From contig NZ_RCZA01000003.1 of assembly GCF_006438925.1 (NCBI RefSeq), forward strand, positions 662-38,239: DNA of 37,578 bases. Direction: 5' to 3'. The position numbers were made by a program, and so were the translations under genes. This DNA comes from Pseudomonas mandelii (GTDB lineage Bacteria; Pseudomonadota; Gammaproteobacteria; Pseudomonadales; Pseudomonadaceae). Under the pieces are notes generated by a model. That model saw only the letters and a program-made list of their open reading frames with translations, made no database searches and was not told the DNA's origin. This document shows, piece by piece, positions 26,023 through 35,715 of this stretch. Within the stretch, counting starts at the first letter, position 1. Each line of letters opens with the position of its first letter.

Positions 26023-29000
26023 TTATGGTTCGACCTGGGTCCATTGCTTGTTCAGGCGCTTGTCGGAGATCGGCACCTTGGTCCCCAATTGTTGGGCGAA
26101 CAGGGAAACCCGGTATTCCTCCAGCCACCAGCGATAGAGCTCCAATTGCGGATCGCGTTTGCCTTCCTGGGCATGCTTGTTCGCGCGGGTTTGATATTGC
26201 GTCCACAGGCCAGACAACTCACCGCTCCAGACCCGGTCCCTCTGCACCTGAGCGCCGATTTTCTCGAAGCGCTGCTCGACCGCTTTCAGATAACGCGGCA
26301 ACTCCTTGATCCACTGCATCGGGGTTTCTCGGACGAAGCCCGGATACACCAGATGACTGAGCTGCTGCTTGATGTCGTTCAGGGCCACGGCTTGCGCCAG
26401 ATCGATCTTGCCCTTGAAGCGTTTTTGCAGGCCGTGCCAGAGCTTGAGAATCTCCAGTGTCAGCTTGGCCAGGCGCTCGGCGTGCTCGGTCCAGCCGCCG
26501 CGCTTGCGTTCGGCCAGTGACGCAAACCCGGCGCCATCCCGTGGCAGCGGGTCTTCGCCGTCGAGAATGCAGCTGTCGAGGCTGGCCAGCAGAATGTCTT
26601 CGACCAGACTGTCGACGCGCCCCATGTCGCGGTACATCAAGCCCAATTCGGTCAGCCCCGGCAACTTGCTGCGCAGGAACTTCGCCGGTTCGGCCAGTTG
26701 CTGCATCAGCAAACGCTGCAAGGCGCGGCGATGTTGAAACTCTGCCTCGGCCGGCGTCGAGAAACGCCCTTCCTTGACCGTGCCGCTCTCTTCCACCAGC
26801 GCCGGATACACCGTCATTGATAGCCCGGCGATCTTCTGCTGGGTTTTCTCGGCGACGGCGGCAAACACTTTCGGCTCCACCGGTTGCTGGTTTTTCGCGG
26901 TTTGCGGCACGGCCAACGCCGCCTGACTGGCTTCGGCAAAACGTGCGGTCAGTTCCGCCAGATCACGCCCTTCGCCGAGGAACTTGCCCTGGCCGTCGAC
27001 GATTTCCAGGTTCATCCGCAAATGACTGTCGACCTGCTGCGACGCTTCGGCCCAGGCTTCATCGCTGACCCGCGCACCGGTCATGCGCAACAGTTCACGG
27101 CCCAGCGCTTGAGGCAACGAGCCCTCGGCGAAAGTCACGCGCTGCAATGCGGCTTTGACGAAGTCCGGCACCGGTACGAAATTCTTGCGCAGGGCTTTAG
27201 GCAGGTTGCGCACCAGCGCGATGCACTTGGCCTCGATCACGCCCGGCACCAGCCACTCCAGGCGTTCTGGCGGCAACATTGGCAACAGGGGCGCCGGCAC
27301 ACGCAGGGTCACGCCGTCACGGGGATGGTTCGGTTCGAAGTGGTAGCTCAGCGCCAACTCCAGATCACCGATGTGCAAGGTGTCCGGATAATGCAAAGCG
27401 GTGACTTCACTCGCCTCACGGGCCAGCACGTCTTCTTCGCGCATGATCAGCAGCTGTGGGTCTTTCTGGCTGTTGACCCGGTACCAGCTGTCGAAAGTCG
27501 CAGTCTGGTGGATCTCCGCCGGCAGTCGCGCATCGTAGAAGGCGAACAGGGTTTCTTCGTCGGCCAGAATGTCGCGACGGCGAGCCTTGGCTTCCAGTTC
27601 GTCGAGCTGCTCCAGCAGTTGCGCATTGGCCGTCAGGCACTTGGCCTTGGACTGAATCTCGCCGCGCACCAGACCTTCGCGAATAAAAAACTCACGAGAC
27701 ACTACGGGATCGATCGGCCCGTAATGCACCGGTCGGCGACCGACCACGATCAATCCGAACAAAGTGATTTGCTCGAAGGCCACGACTTGGCCGCGCTTCT
27801 TCTCCCAGTGCGGTTCGAAGTGGTTTTTCTTGATCAGGTGCCCGGCCAAGGGCTCGATCCAGTCCGAGTCGATCTTGGCCACCATGCGCGCGTAGAGCTT
27901 GGTGGTTTCCACCAGTTCGGCGGCCATCAGCCATTGCGGACGCTTTTTACCGAGGCCCGATGACGGGTGAATCCAGAAGCGTCGCTGGCGGGCGCCGAGG
28001 TAATCGCCTTCATCGGTTTTCTGCCCGATCTGGCTGAGCAGCCCCGAGAGCACGGCTTTGTGCAGTTTCGGGTAATCCGCCGGTTCCTTGTTGAGGCTCA
28101 ACTGCATGTCGCGGCAGATCAGGCTCAACTGACGATGGGAGTCGCGCCATTCGCGCAGACGCAGGTAATTCAGGAAATTCTTGCGGCACCAATTGCGCAG
28201 CGGGCTGGCGGTCAGCGCCTGGCGCTGTTCTTCGAAACCGCGCCACAGATTGACCAGCCCGGCGAAGTCCGAGTCCACGTCTTTCCATTGCGCGTGCGCC
28301 TGATCCGCCGCTTGCTGACGTTCCGGCGGACGCTCGCGCGGGTCCTGAATCGACATGGCACTGGCGACAATCAGCACTTCCTGCAAGCTGCCGAGTTTTG
28401 CTGCTTCCAGCAGCATGCGGCCCATCCGCGGGTCCACCGGTAGCCGCGCCAACTGGCGACCGAGCGGGGTCAGCTGGCTGTTGCGGTCGACCGCCGAGAG
28501 TTCTTGCAGCAGGTTGAAACCGTCGCTGATGGCTTTGCCATCCGGCGGCTCGATAAACGGGAAATCGGTGATCTCGCCGAGGCGCAGATGCAGCATCTGC
28601 AAAATCACCGCGGCGAGGTTGGTGCGCAGGATTTCCGGGTCGGTAAATTCCGGCCGACCCATGAAATCTTCTTCGCCATATAGACGAATACAAATACCCG
28701 GCTCGACCCGCCCGCAACGACCTTTACGCTGGTTGGCACTGGCTTGGGAAATCGCTTCGATGGGCAGGCGCTGGACCTTGGCGCGGTAGCTGTAACGGCT
28801 GATGCGCGCGGTGCCGCTGTCGATCACATAACGAATGCCCGGCACCGTCAGCGAGGTTTCCGCGACGTTGGTCGCCAGCACCACGCGCCGCCCTGGGTGC
28901 GACTGGAAAATCCGCTGCTGTTCGGCCGGCGACAGTCGTGCGTAGAGCGGCAGAATCTCGGTGTGCTTGAGCTGGGCCTTGCGCAGCATGTCCGCCGCGT

Positions 29001-29934
29001 CGCGAATCTCGCGCTCGCCGGGCAGGAACACCAGCACATCGCCGGGACTCTTGCGTTCGCTGCGTTCGAACGCGGCGATTTCGTCGAGGGTGGCGAGAAT
29101 CGCCTGATCCACCGTCAAGTCGTCCTCGACGCGGTTGCCCTCTTCGTCCTGCTCCAGGGTCAGCGGGCGATACCAGGTTTCCACGGGGAAGGTGCGGCCG
29201 GAGACTTCGACAATCGGCGCGTCATCGAAGTGCTTGGAGAAACGCTCCAGGTCGATGGTCGCCGAGGTGATGATGACTTTCAGGTCCGGACGACGGGGCA
29301 GCAGGGTTTTCAGGTAACCCAGCAGGAAGTCGATGTTGAGGCTGCGTTCGTGGGCTTCGTCGACGATGATCGTGTCGTAGCGTTCGAGGTATCGGTCGTT
29401 CTGGGTTTCCGCCAGCAGGATGCCGTCGGTCATCAGTTTGATCAGGGTGTTGGAATCGCTCTGATCCTCGAACCGCACCTGATAGCCGACCAGCGCGCCC
29501 AACGGCGTCGCCAGTTCTTCGGCAACCCGGCTCGCCACGCTGCGGGCGGCGATTCGACGAGGCTGGGTGTGGCCGATCAGGCCATGCTGGCCGCGACCGA
29601 TTTCCAGGCAGATCTTCGGCAACTGGGTAGTTTTGCCCGAACCGGTTTCACCGGCAATGATCAGCACCTGATGTTTGAGCAGCGCTTCCTTGATTTCGTC
29701 GCGCTTGGCGGCGATCGGCAGGCTGTCGTCGTAACGAATCACCGGCAGGCTGGCCCGCCGCGCCAACACCTGATCACAGGACGCCTGCATGCGCGTCACC
29801 CACTGGGCCAGCTTGGCCTCGTCAGGTTTTTTGCGCAGCTCAAGCAACTGCCGCCGCAGCCGGTGGCGGTCGGCGAGCATGGCGTGATCGAGGTTTTTCA
29901 GCAGTTTGTCGATGGAAGGCGATTCGTCAGTCAT
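26023..29934 (-). CDS. hrpA: ATP-dependent RNA helicase HrpA
   Basis: A 1,303-aa DEAH-box helicase, the normal full length for HrpA. Motifs: Walker A GETGSGKT (95-102), TQPRR (123-127), DEAH (192-195), SAT (224-226), then TNVAETS and the QRKGRCGR motif VI. The middle has the helicase-associated and OB-fold regions, and the C-terminal third is the long domain seen only in HrpA (DUF3418). E. coli HrpA rescues stalled ribosomes and helps process some mRNAs; a similar role is inferred. No clear ribosome site precedes the ATG at 29934. aceK lies 87 bases upstream in the same direction, so they may share a transcript. Confidence 0.96.
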   Translation of the reverse strand: MTDESPSIDKLLKNLDHAMLADRHRLRRQLLELRKKPDEAKLAQWVTRMQASCDQVLARRASLPVIRYDDSLPIAAKRDEIKEALLKHQVLIIAGETGSGKTTQLPKICLEIGRGQHGLIGHTQPRRIAARSVASRVAEELATPLGALVGYQVRFEDQSDSNTLIKLMTDGILLAETQNDRYLERYDTIIVDEAHERSLNIDFLLGYLKTLLPRRPDLKVIITSATIDLERFSKHFDDAPIVEVSGRTFPVETWYRPLTLEQDEEGNRVEDDLTVDQAILATLDEIAAFERSERKSPGDVLVFLPGEREIRDAADMLRKAQLKHTEILPLYARLSPAEQQRIFQSHPGRRVVLATNVAETSLTVPGIRYVIDSGTARISRYSYRAKVQRLPIEAISQASANQRKGRCGRVEPGICIRLYGEEDFMGRPEFTDPEILRTNLAAVILQMLHLRLGEITDFPFIEPPDGKAISDGFNLLQELSAVDRNSQLTPLGRQLARLPVDPRMGRMLLEAAKLGSLQEVLIVASAMSIQDPRERPPERQQAADQAHAQWKDVDSDFAGLVNLWRGFEEQRQALTASPLRNWCRKNFLNYLRLREWRDSHRQLSLICRDMQLSLNKEPADYPKLHKAVLSGLLSQIGQKTDEGDYLGARQRRFWIHPSSGLGKKRPQWLMAAELVETTKLYARMVAKIDSDWIEPLAGHLIKKNHFEPHWEKKRGQVVAFEQITLFGLIVVGRRPVHYGPIDPVVSREFFIREGLVRGEIQSKAKCLTANAQLLEQLDELEAKARRRDILADEETLFAFYDARLPAEIHQTATFDSWYRVNSQKDPQLLIMREEDVLAREASEVTALHYPDTLHIGDLELALSYHFEPNHPRDGVTLRVPAPLLPMLPPERLEWLVPGVIEAKCIALVRNLPKALRKNFVPVPDFVKAALQRVTFAEGSLPQALGRELLRMTGARVSDEAWAEASQQVDSHLRMNLEIVDGQGKFLGEGRDLAELTARFAEASQAALAVPQTAKNQQPVEPKVFAAVAEKTQQKIAGLSMTVYPALVEESGTVKEGRFSTPAEAEFQHRRALQRLLMQQLAEPAKFLRSKLPGLTELGLMYRDMGRVDSLVEDILLASLDSCILDGEDPLPRDGAGFASLAERKRGGWTEHAERLAKLTLEILKLWHGLQKRFKGKIDLAQAVALNDIKQQLSHLVYPGFVRETPMQWIKELPRYLKAVEQRFEKIGAQVQRDRVWSGELSGLWTQYQTRANKHAQEGKRDPQLELYRWWLEEYRVSLFAQQLGTKVPISDKRLNKQWTQVEP

Positions 29935-30021
29935 CAGGTACGCAATAAGTCGTCTAGTGGCGCAGGGGGCGGATTGTCGCAGATTTAAAGGGCGAACGAG
30001 ATCCCTTGTAGGGGGGAGGTG

Positions 30022-31740
30022 CTACTCGTTGTCGAGGCCCTTGCGCCGATACGGGAACACGTCGATGACCTTCCCGGCGCGAATGGCTTCCTGAAGGCCT
30101 TTCCAGTAATCGGCGTTGTAAAGCTCACCATGCAACTGATCAAACAACTTCCTTTGCCCGGAATCAGCAAACAAAAACGGCGGAAACTCTTCAGGAAACA
30201 CATCCAGCGGTCCGATCGAATACCAAGGCTCCGACGCCATCTCGTCTTCCGGCGTACGCGGTTGCGGGATATGCCGGAAGTTGGCCTCGGTCAGGAAGCA
30301 GATCTCGTCATAGTCATAAAACACCACCCGCCCGTGACGAGTGACGCCGAAGTTCTTCAACAGCATGTCGCCGGGAAAGATGTTCGCCGCCGCCAGTTGC
30401 TTGATCGCCAGCCCGTAATCTTCCAGCGCCTCGCGGACCTGAGCGTCGTTGGCGTTCTCCAGATACAGGTTCAACGGCGTCATCCGCCGTTCGGTCCAGC
30501 AGTGGCGGATCAGCACGGTGTCGTCTTCTACCGACACGGTGGACGCGGCCACTTCGAGCAATTCTTCCAGACAGGCCGGGTCGAACTTGCTCAACGGGAA
30601 GCGGAAGTCGGCAAATTCCTGGGTGTCGGCCAGGCGCCCGACCCGGTCGACGCTTTTCACCAGACGGTACTTCTCGATCACCGTGGCGCGGTCGACGTTC
30701 TTTGACGGCGAGAAGCGGTCCTTGATGATTTTGAATACGGTGTTGAAGCCCGGCAGGGTAAACACGCTCATCACCATGCCACGCACGCCCGGGGCCATGA
30801 TGAACTGGTCGTCGGTGTTGGCCAGGTGATTGATCAGCGCCCGATAGAACTCGGATTTTCCGTGTTTGTAAAAGCCGATCGAGGTGTACAGCTCGGCGAT
30901 GTGCTTGCCCGGCAGGATGCGTTTGAGGAAACCGATGAACTCCGCCGGTACCGGCACGTCGACCATGAAATACGAACGGGTGAACGAGAAGATGATCGAC
31001 ACGTCCGCTTCATCGGTGATCAGCGCATCGATCTGAATGCCGCGACCTTCGCGGTGCAGCAGCGGAATCACCAGCGGCCATTGTTCGTCCTGGGTGTAGA
31101 TGCGCCCGACCAGGTACGCGCCTTTGTTGCGGTAAAGTACCGAGGAAAACAGTTCGACGCTCAATTCCGGGTCTTTGCAGACCCAGTCCGGCAGGTTCTC
31201 GCGCAATTGCCCTTCGAGACGGTTCAGGTCGCCCGCCAGGTTGGCGTAATCCTCGCTGAAGCGGTAGTCGGCAAAAATGCTCGCCAGCATCCCGGACAAC
31301 TGGCCCTGGGGCTTGTACGTGCGGGTTTGCGCGGCGCGGGCCCGGCGCAGGCTCGGCCGGGTGGTGTGGATGAACATGCAGCCGTCGCTGATCAGGTCGT
31401 GGCTGAACAGCCCGCAGAAAATCGAGTTGTACCAGGTTTCGGACAGTTCATCGTCGAAGCGCAGGTCGATCAGCGTGATGTAAGCGCTTTTGACCAGCGG
31501 CCAGCAGCTGACATCCAGCGTGTCGGCATCAAACGCGATACGCAGCCGTCCCACCGTTTCGCTGACTTTTTCTTCGTAGAGATTGATCCGCGCGGCCGAC
31601 GCCGTTTGCGTCTCCTGCCACTTGGCCTGCTCGAAGCGAGCCCGGGCGCCGTCGGTGATCTGGCGGAAATGCTCGCGGTAATCGTCAAAGCCATCGAGGA
31701 TCATTCGGGCGATGTCGGCGGCTGGCCATTGCTGCGGCAT
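30022..31740 (-). CDS. aceK: Isocitrate dehydrogenase kinase/phosphatase
   Basis: A 572-aa bifunctional enzyme that phosphorylates isocitrate dehydrogenase to shut it down, sending carbon into the glyoxylate shunt, and dephosphorylates it again. The C-terminal kinase/phosphatase domain is clear: APGVRGM (316-322, nucleotide loop region), then [16 protein letters not shown] and FYDYDE with Asp476 and Asp478, matching the catalytic acids of E. coli AceK. GAGGT stands about 9 bases before the ATG. In enterobacteria aceK follows aceBA; here it is alone beside hrpA, which is usual in Pseudomonas. Confidence 0.96.
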   Translation of the reverse strand: MPQQWPAADIARMILDGFDDYREHFRQITDGARARFEQAKWQETQTASAARINLYEEKVSETVGRLRIAFDADTLDVSCWPLVKSAYITLIDLRFDDELSETWYNSIFCGLFSHDLISDGCMFIHTTRPSLRRARAAQTRTYKPQGQLSGMLASIFADYRFSEDYANLAGDLNRLEGQLRENLPDWVCKDPELSVELFSSVLYRNKGAYLVGRIYTQDEQWPLVIPLLHREGRGIQIDALITDEADVSIIFSFTRSYFMVDVPVPAEFIGFLKRILPGKHIAELYTSIGFYKHGKSEFYRALINHLANTDDQFIMAPGVRGMVMSVFTLPGFNTVFKIIKDRFSPSKNVDRATVIEKYRLVKSVDRVGRLADTQEFADFRFPLSKFDPACLEELLEVAASTVSVEDDTVLIRHCWTERRMTPLNLYLENANDAQVREALEDYGLAIKQLAAANIFPGDMLLKNFGVTRHGRVVFYDYDEICFLTEANFRHIPQPRTPEDEMASEPWYSIGPLDVFPEEFPPFLFADSGQRKLFDQLHGELYNADYWKGLQEAIRAGKVIDVFPYRRKGLDNE

Positions 31741-31870
31741 AGGTAAAACCTCGGCGGCTGATGCTTATCGTTGGGGCCTGAGCTTAGTGGCCCTTTGTTA
31801 CGCAACGCAACCATTGCCTTGCGTCCTGGCTGGCGCGACACTTGCGTGCCAATCAAGGAAGGAAAGTGCT

Positions 31871-32779
31871 GTGAACCCCGTCGATACTCTGCGTTTGTTA
31901 TCGCTTGCCGCCATTTGGGGCGCGAGCTTTCTGTTCATGCGCATCATCGCCCCGGTGATTGGCACAATCCCCACTGCTTTTTTCCGCGTATCGATTGCCG
32001 CGACCGGCCTGTTGGTGATTCTCGGGCTGATGCGCATCAGCTGGGATTTCAAAGGCAAACTCAAAACCGTGATGCTGCTCGGGGTGATCAACTCCGGGAT
32101 TCCGGCGACCCTGTACTCGGTAGCCGCCCAAGTGCTGCCAGCCGGTTACTCGGCGATTTTCAACGCCACCACGCCACTGATGGGCGTGCTGATCGGCGGT
32201 CTGTTCTTCCATGAAAGACTGACCGCAGCCAAGCTTGGCGGCGTGTTCCTCGGGCTGTTTGGCGTCGGTGTCCTGACCCGTGCCGGTCCGGTGGCGTTCG
32301 ACATGGAACTGCTGATGGGCGCCCTCGCCTGCCTGCTCGCCACGACCTGCTACGGTTTCGCCGGGTTCCTCGCGCGCCGCTGGCTTGATCACGCCGGTGG
32401 TCTCGACAGTCGACTGTCGGCGGTGGGCAGCATGCTCGGCGCAACCTTGTTTCTGTTGCCGCTGTTCGGTTACAGCGTGATCAGCCAGCCACCGGAAAGC
32501 TGGGGCGGCTGGAGTGTCTGGCTGTCGTTGCTGGGTTTGGGGCTGGTGTGTACGGCGCTTGCGTACATTATTTACTTCCGGTTGCTCAGCTCGGTCGGGC
32601 CGGTGAAGTCGATGACCACGACCTTTCTGATCCCGCCGTTCGGGGTGTTGTGGGGGGCGTTGTTGCTGGATGAGCCGTTGTCGATGGCGCACATCTATGG
32701 CGGGGTGTTGATTGCGGCGGCGTTGTGGTTGGTGTTGAAGCCTTCGGTGGTGAAGGTGGTAGAAGTGACTGCCAAGTAG
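31871..32779 (+). CDS. DMT-superfamily transporter (EamA)
   Basis: A 302-aa inner-membrane permease with ten hydrophobic segments in two EamA repeats (AAIWGASFLFMR in the first, AYIIYFRLLSSVGPVKS and LIPPFGVLWGALLLDE in the second). I chose the GTG at 31871 because AAGGAAGG precedes it and the first helix starts at once; upstream in-frame starts overlap the divergent aceK region and add a non-membrane tail. It differs in sequence from the other DMT protein at 14728-15606. The substrate is unknown. Confidence 0.9.
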   Translation: MNPVDTLRLLSLAAIWGASFLFMRIIAPVIGTIPTAFFRVSIAATGLLVILGLMRISWDFKGKLKTVMLLGVINSGIPATLYSVAAQVLPAGYSAIFNATTPLMGVLIGGLFFHERLTAAKLGGVFLGLFGVGVLTRAGPVAFDMELLMGALACLLATTCYGFAGFLARRWLDHAGGLDSRLSAVGSMLGATLFLLPLFGYSVISQPPESWGGWSVWLSLLGLGLVCTALAYIIYFRLLSSVGPVKSMTTTFLIPPFGVLWGALLLDEPLSMAHIYGGVLIAAALWLVLKPSVVKVVEVTAK

Positions 32780-32799
32780 TTTTGCGGTGTTGCTGATGA

Positions 32800-32883
32800 C
32801 GCCATCGCGAGCAAGCTCGCTCCCACATTTGATCTTCGTCGTGACACAGATCCAATGTGGGAGCGAGCTTGCTCGCGATGGCG
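32800..32883. repeat. REP doublet, GTGGGAGCGAGC family
   Basis: A perfect 30-bp inverted repeat has arms at 32800-32829 and 32854-32883. It fills the space between the converging DMT permease and aldehyde dehydrogenase genes. It has GAGCTTGCTCGC, whereas the copies at 15678 and 16679 have GAGCCTGCTCGC. Confidence 0.93.
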
Positions 32884-32902
32884 GTAGTTCAGACACCGAT
32901 AA

Positions 32903-34483
32903 TCACAATGCTAAATCACTCACCTCGCCATCCACCAACCGCCGAATCCCCAGCGGATTGGCGTTCTGTAACGCCTCGGGCAACAACGCATCCAGGTAAT
33001 TCTGGAAGCACACCGGCCGCAGGAATCGATCGATCGCCAGCGTACCCACCGATGTGCCCCGCGAATCTGAAGTCGCCGGATACGGCCCGCCATGCACCAT
33101 TGCCTCGCAAACCTCGACACCCGTCGGGTAACCGTTGAGCAAAATCCGCCCGACCTTTTCCTGCAGCGCCTCCGCCAGCCAGCGGTACTCCAGCAATTCC
33201 TCGGCCTCGCCAATCAACGTTGCCGTCAGTTGCCCGCGCAGGCCGTGCAGCGCCGCCACCAGCTGCGCCCGATCTTCGACTTCGATGATGATGGTGGTCG
33301 GCCCGAAGACCTCTTCCTGAAGCAGCTCATCGCCCTTGAGCAACAGGCTGACATCCGCTTTGAACACTTGCGGTTGAGCCTGATTGCCCTGTTGCGGCTT
33401 GCCTGCCAGATGTGTCAGCCCCGGATGTTCATGCAGCTCACCCAGACCTTTGCTGTAACTCACCAATGCGCCCGCGTTGAGCATGGTTTGCGCCGGTTGC
33501 TGGTTCATGCTGGCGCAAAACGTTTCCACAAACGTGCTGAACTGCGGCGAGCGCAGGCCAATGACCAAGCCTGGATTGGTGCAGAACTGGCCGCAGCCCA
33601 ACGTCACCGAACCGGTCAATTGTGCAGCGATCTGCTCACCACGCACCGCAAGCGCTTCCGGCAACAGGAACACCGGGTTGATGCTCGACATCTCGGCAAA
33701 CACCGGGATCGGCTGCGGCCGGGTCGCGGCCATGTGGCTCAGGGCATTGCCGCCCTTGAGCGAACCGGTGAAGCCCACGGCCTGAATCGCCGGGTGCTTG
33801 ACCAGCCACTCACCGACGCCCCCGCCGTAGATCATGTTGAACACGCCGGCCGGCATCTCGGTGCGCTCGGCGGCGCGGATGATCGCGTCCGCCACCCATT
33901 CGGCCGTCGCCATGTGCCCGCTGTGAGCTTTGAACACCACCGGGCAACCGGCGGCCAGCGCCGAGGCGGTATCGCCACCGGCCGTTGAGAACGCCAAGGG
34001 AAAGTTGCTGGCGCCGAACACCGCCACCGGCCCGAGGGCGATACGGTACTGACGTAGATCCGGACACGGCAACGGCTGACGATCCGGCAGCGCCCGATCA
34101 ATCCGCGCACCGTAGAAATCGCCGCGACGCAGCACCGTGGCGAACAAACGCATCTGCCCGCTGGTGCGTGCGCGTTCACCCTGGATACGCCCCGTCGGCA
34201 ACGCGGTTTCGCGGCACACGGTGGCGATGAAGTCATCGCCCAGTGCATCGATTTCATCGGCGATGGCGTCGAGAAACTGCGCACGTTTTTCCGCGTTCAG
34301 GTTGCGGTAGATCGGGTACGCAGCGGCCGCAGCTTTGGCGGCGGCGTCCACTTCGGCTTCGGAAGCCTGAAAGAAAGTGCCGGGAAGCGGCTCGCCGGTA
34401 GTCGCGTCGAGGCTTTGCAATTGCAACGTGCCGTTGGCGCTGCGGCGACCGCCGATGTAGTTGTGTCCAAGTAGCGAAGTCAT
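32903..34483 (-). CDS. Alpha-ketoglutarate-semialdehyde (2,5-dioxovalerate) dehydrogenase
   Basis: A 526-aa NAD(P)+-dependent aldehyde dehydrogenase of the KGSADH type, the last step in non-phosphorylative sugar-acid breakdown, oxidising 2,5-dioxopentanoate to 2-oxoglutarate. Key residues are Asn160 (GASNFPLAF), Lys185 (FKAHSGH), Glu264 (FAEMSSINPV) and the nucleophile Cys301 (GQFCTNPG). These sequence contexts are specific for the KGSADH clade. The ATG at 34483 has AAGGA upstream; an in-frame start at 34546 reads through a repeat. It follows the FAH-fold gene by 170 bases, which contain the repeat at 34544-34615, so co-transcription is likely but may be weakened. Confidence 0.9.
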   Translation of the reverse strand: MTSLLGHNYIGGRRSANGTLQLQSLDATTGEPLPGTFFQASEAEVDAAAKAAAAAYPIYRNLNAEKRAQFLDAIADEIDALGDDFIATVCRETALPTGRIQGERARTSGQMRLFATVLRRGDFYGARIDRALPDRQPLPCPDLRQYRIALGPVAVFGASNFPLAFSTAGGDTASALAAGCPVVFKAHSGHMATAEWVADAIIRAAERTEMPAGVFNMIYGGGVGEWLVKHPAIQAVGFTGSLKGGNALSHMAATRPQPIPVFAEMSSINPVFLLPEALAVRGEQIAAQLTGSVTLGCGQFCTNPGLVIGLRSPQFSTFVETFCASMNQQPAQTMLNAGALVSYSKGLGELHEHPGLTHLAGKPQQGNQAQPQVFKADVSLLLKGDELLQEEVFGPTTIIIEVEDRAQLVAALHGLRGQLTATLIGEAEELLEYRWLAEALQEKVGRILLNGYPTGVEVCEAMVHGGPYPATSDSRGTSVGTLAIDRFLRPVCFQNYLDALLPEALQNANPLGIRRLVDGEVSDLAL

Positions 34484-34543
34484 GACTGATTCCTTGACCG
34501 GCCAACAACGCCGACTGTTGAAGATTTTGGGACATTCAAGATC

Positions 34544-34640
34544 CACCCCTCACCCCAGCCCTCCCGAAACGTCGGACCGCCCCACGGGGTAGAGGGGGAA
34601 AGGGAGCCGATCTTCATGATGTTCAACTATGAGTTCGACT
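34544..34640. repeat. CACCCCTCACCC-type intergenic repeat, short copy
   Basis: Positions 34544-34615 nearly match the reverse complement of 37212-37283, with one indel and a few substitutions over about 72 bases. They include CCCTCCCGAAACGTCGGACC and a GTCGGACC/CCCCACGGGG core. A further shared GAGTTCGACTGA follows near 34629-34640. It stands in the spacer between the FAH-fold gene and the dehydrogenase gene. Confidence 0.85.
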
Positions 34641-34653
34641 GAGAATTTCAGGC

Positions 34654-35649
34654 CTAAAGCGCGCGAACCTGACCGATGGCCAACGGCTGGACACTTTCGC
34701 CGATACCGTTTTCCAGTGGCGCGCCGAACTCATCAAGGCTGATCTGGAAGCGATCGCCCGGCTGGGTTTTCACCCCGTCGGCAAACGACAGCGTGGCGGT
34801 GCCGAAGTAGTGCACATGAACATCACCGGGCCGCAAGAACTGCGCGTACTTGAAGTGGTGGAATTCAAGGTTGGCGAGGCTGTGGCACATGTTGTCTTCG
34901 CCGCTGAGAAACTCCTTTTCCCAGATTGTTTCGCCGTTGCGTTTGATGCGGCTGGTGCCGGCCAGATGCTTGGGCAATTCACCGACGCGCAGCTCCGGGC
35001 CATAGGCGCAGAAACGCAGTTTCGAGTGCGCGAGGTACAGGTAATTGCGCCGCTCCATCACATGGTCGGAGAACTCGTTACCCAAGGCATAACCGACGCG
35101 ATACGGCTGGCCGTCGTCGCCGATCACATACAGGCCCGTCAGTTCCGGTTCTTCACCGGCGTCTTCGGCAAACGGCGGCACCGGGAAGTCCGCGCCGGGG
35201 CGCACGACGATGCTGCCGTCACCTTTGTAGAACCATTCCGGTTGTGCACCGACCTGCCCGGCCGCTGGTTTTCCACCCTCCAGGCCCCATTTGAAAATGC
35301 GCATGGTGTCGGTCATGCCGGCTTCGACTGCGCCGTCCTGCTGGTGCATTTTGTCCCGTGCCGAGGCGCTGCCCAAATGGGTCAGGCCGGTGCCGCTGAT
35401 CAGGCAATGGGCCGGGTCTTCGTGGTCCAGTGGCGGCAGGACTTTGCCTTGTTGCAATAGTTGTGCGTAGTCCGGGCCCCGCTCTGTGCCGCGCTGGGCG
35501 ACTTCTTTTTCCAGGCTGCGTTGGGCGCGGATCGCCGCGAGTGCCAGTTCGCGGGTGCTGCGGGTGTCGCGCAATACCTGAACCTGTGCCCCGTCGACGA
35601 GGCCGACCTGGCGTTCACCCGCAGTGTTTTCGAATTGAATCAGGCGCAT
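34654..35649 (-). CDS. FAH-fold protein, AraD1/GguC family
   Basis: A 331-aa member of the fumarylacetoacetate-hydrolase fold in the AraD1/GguC branch. Typical blocks are MRLIQFE at the start, LISGTGLTHLGSASARDKMH, WFYKGDGSIVVRPG, YALGNEFSDHVMERRNYLYLAHSKLR and VHVHYFGTATLSF (given here in part). Relatives are sugar-acid dehydratases or hydrolases that turn a 2-keto-3-deoxy acid into the semialdehyde used by KGSADH. Here that means the middle step between the enolase-superfamily dehydratase (66 bases upstream) and the aldehyde dehydrogenase downstream. Which acid it acts on is inferred only from context. Confidence 0.88.
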   Translation of the reverse strand: MRLIQFENTAGERQVGLVDGAQVQVLRDTRSTRELALAAIRAQRSLEKEVAQRGTERGPDYAQLLQQGKVLPPLDHEDPAHCLISGTGLTHLGSASARDKMHQQDGAVEAGMTDTMRIFKWGLEGGKPAAGQVGAQPEWFYKGDGSIVVRPGADFPVPPFAEDAGEEPELTGLYVIGDDGQPYRVGYALGNEFSDHVMERRNYLYLAHSKLRFCAYGPELRVGELPKHLAGTSRIKRNGETIWEKEFLSGEDNMCHSLANLEFHHFKYAQFLRPGDVHVHYFGTATLSFADGVKTQPGDRFQISLDEFGAPLENGIGESVQPLAIGQVRAL

Positions 35650-35715
35650 GACGGCCCTCCAGAAAGTCGTGGATGGCGCCGCAAGTTTGCGGTGCCCGCT
35701 TGCGGTGCCTCAAGG

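Noticed and set aside
24653..26137. 494-codon plus-strand frame
   Set aside because: It is antisense to the FabH-like gene and runs through a REP palindrome.
26884..29988. Long plus-strand frames opposite hrpA (26884-27963, 28744-29988)
   Set aside because: They are shadows of a full-length HrpA with all helicase motifs.
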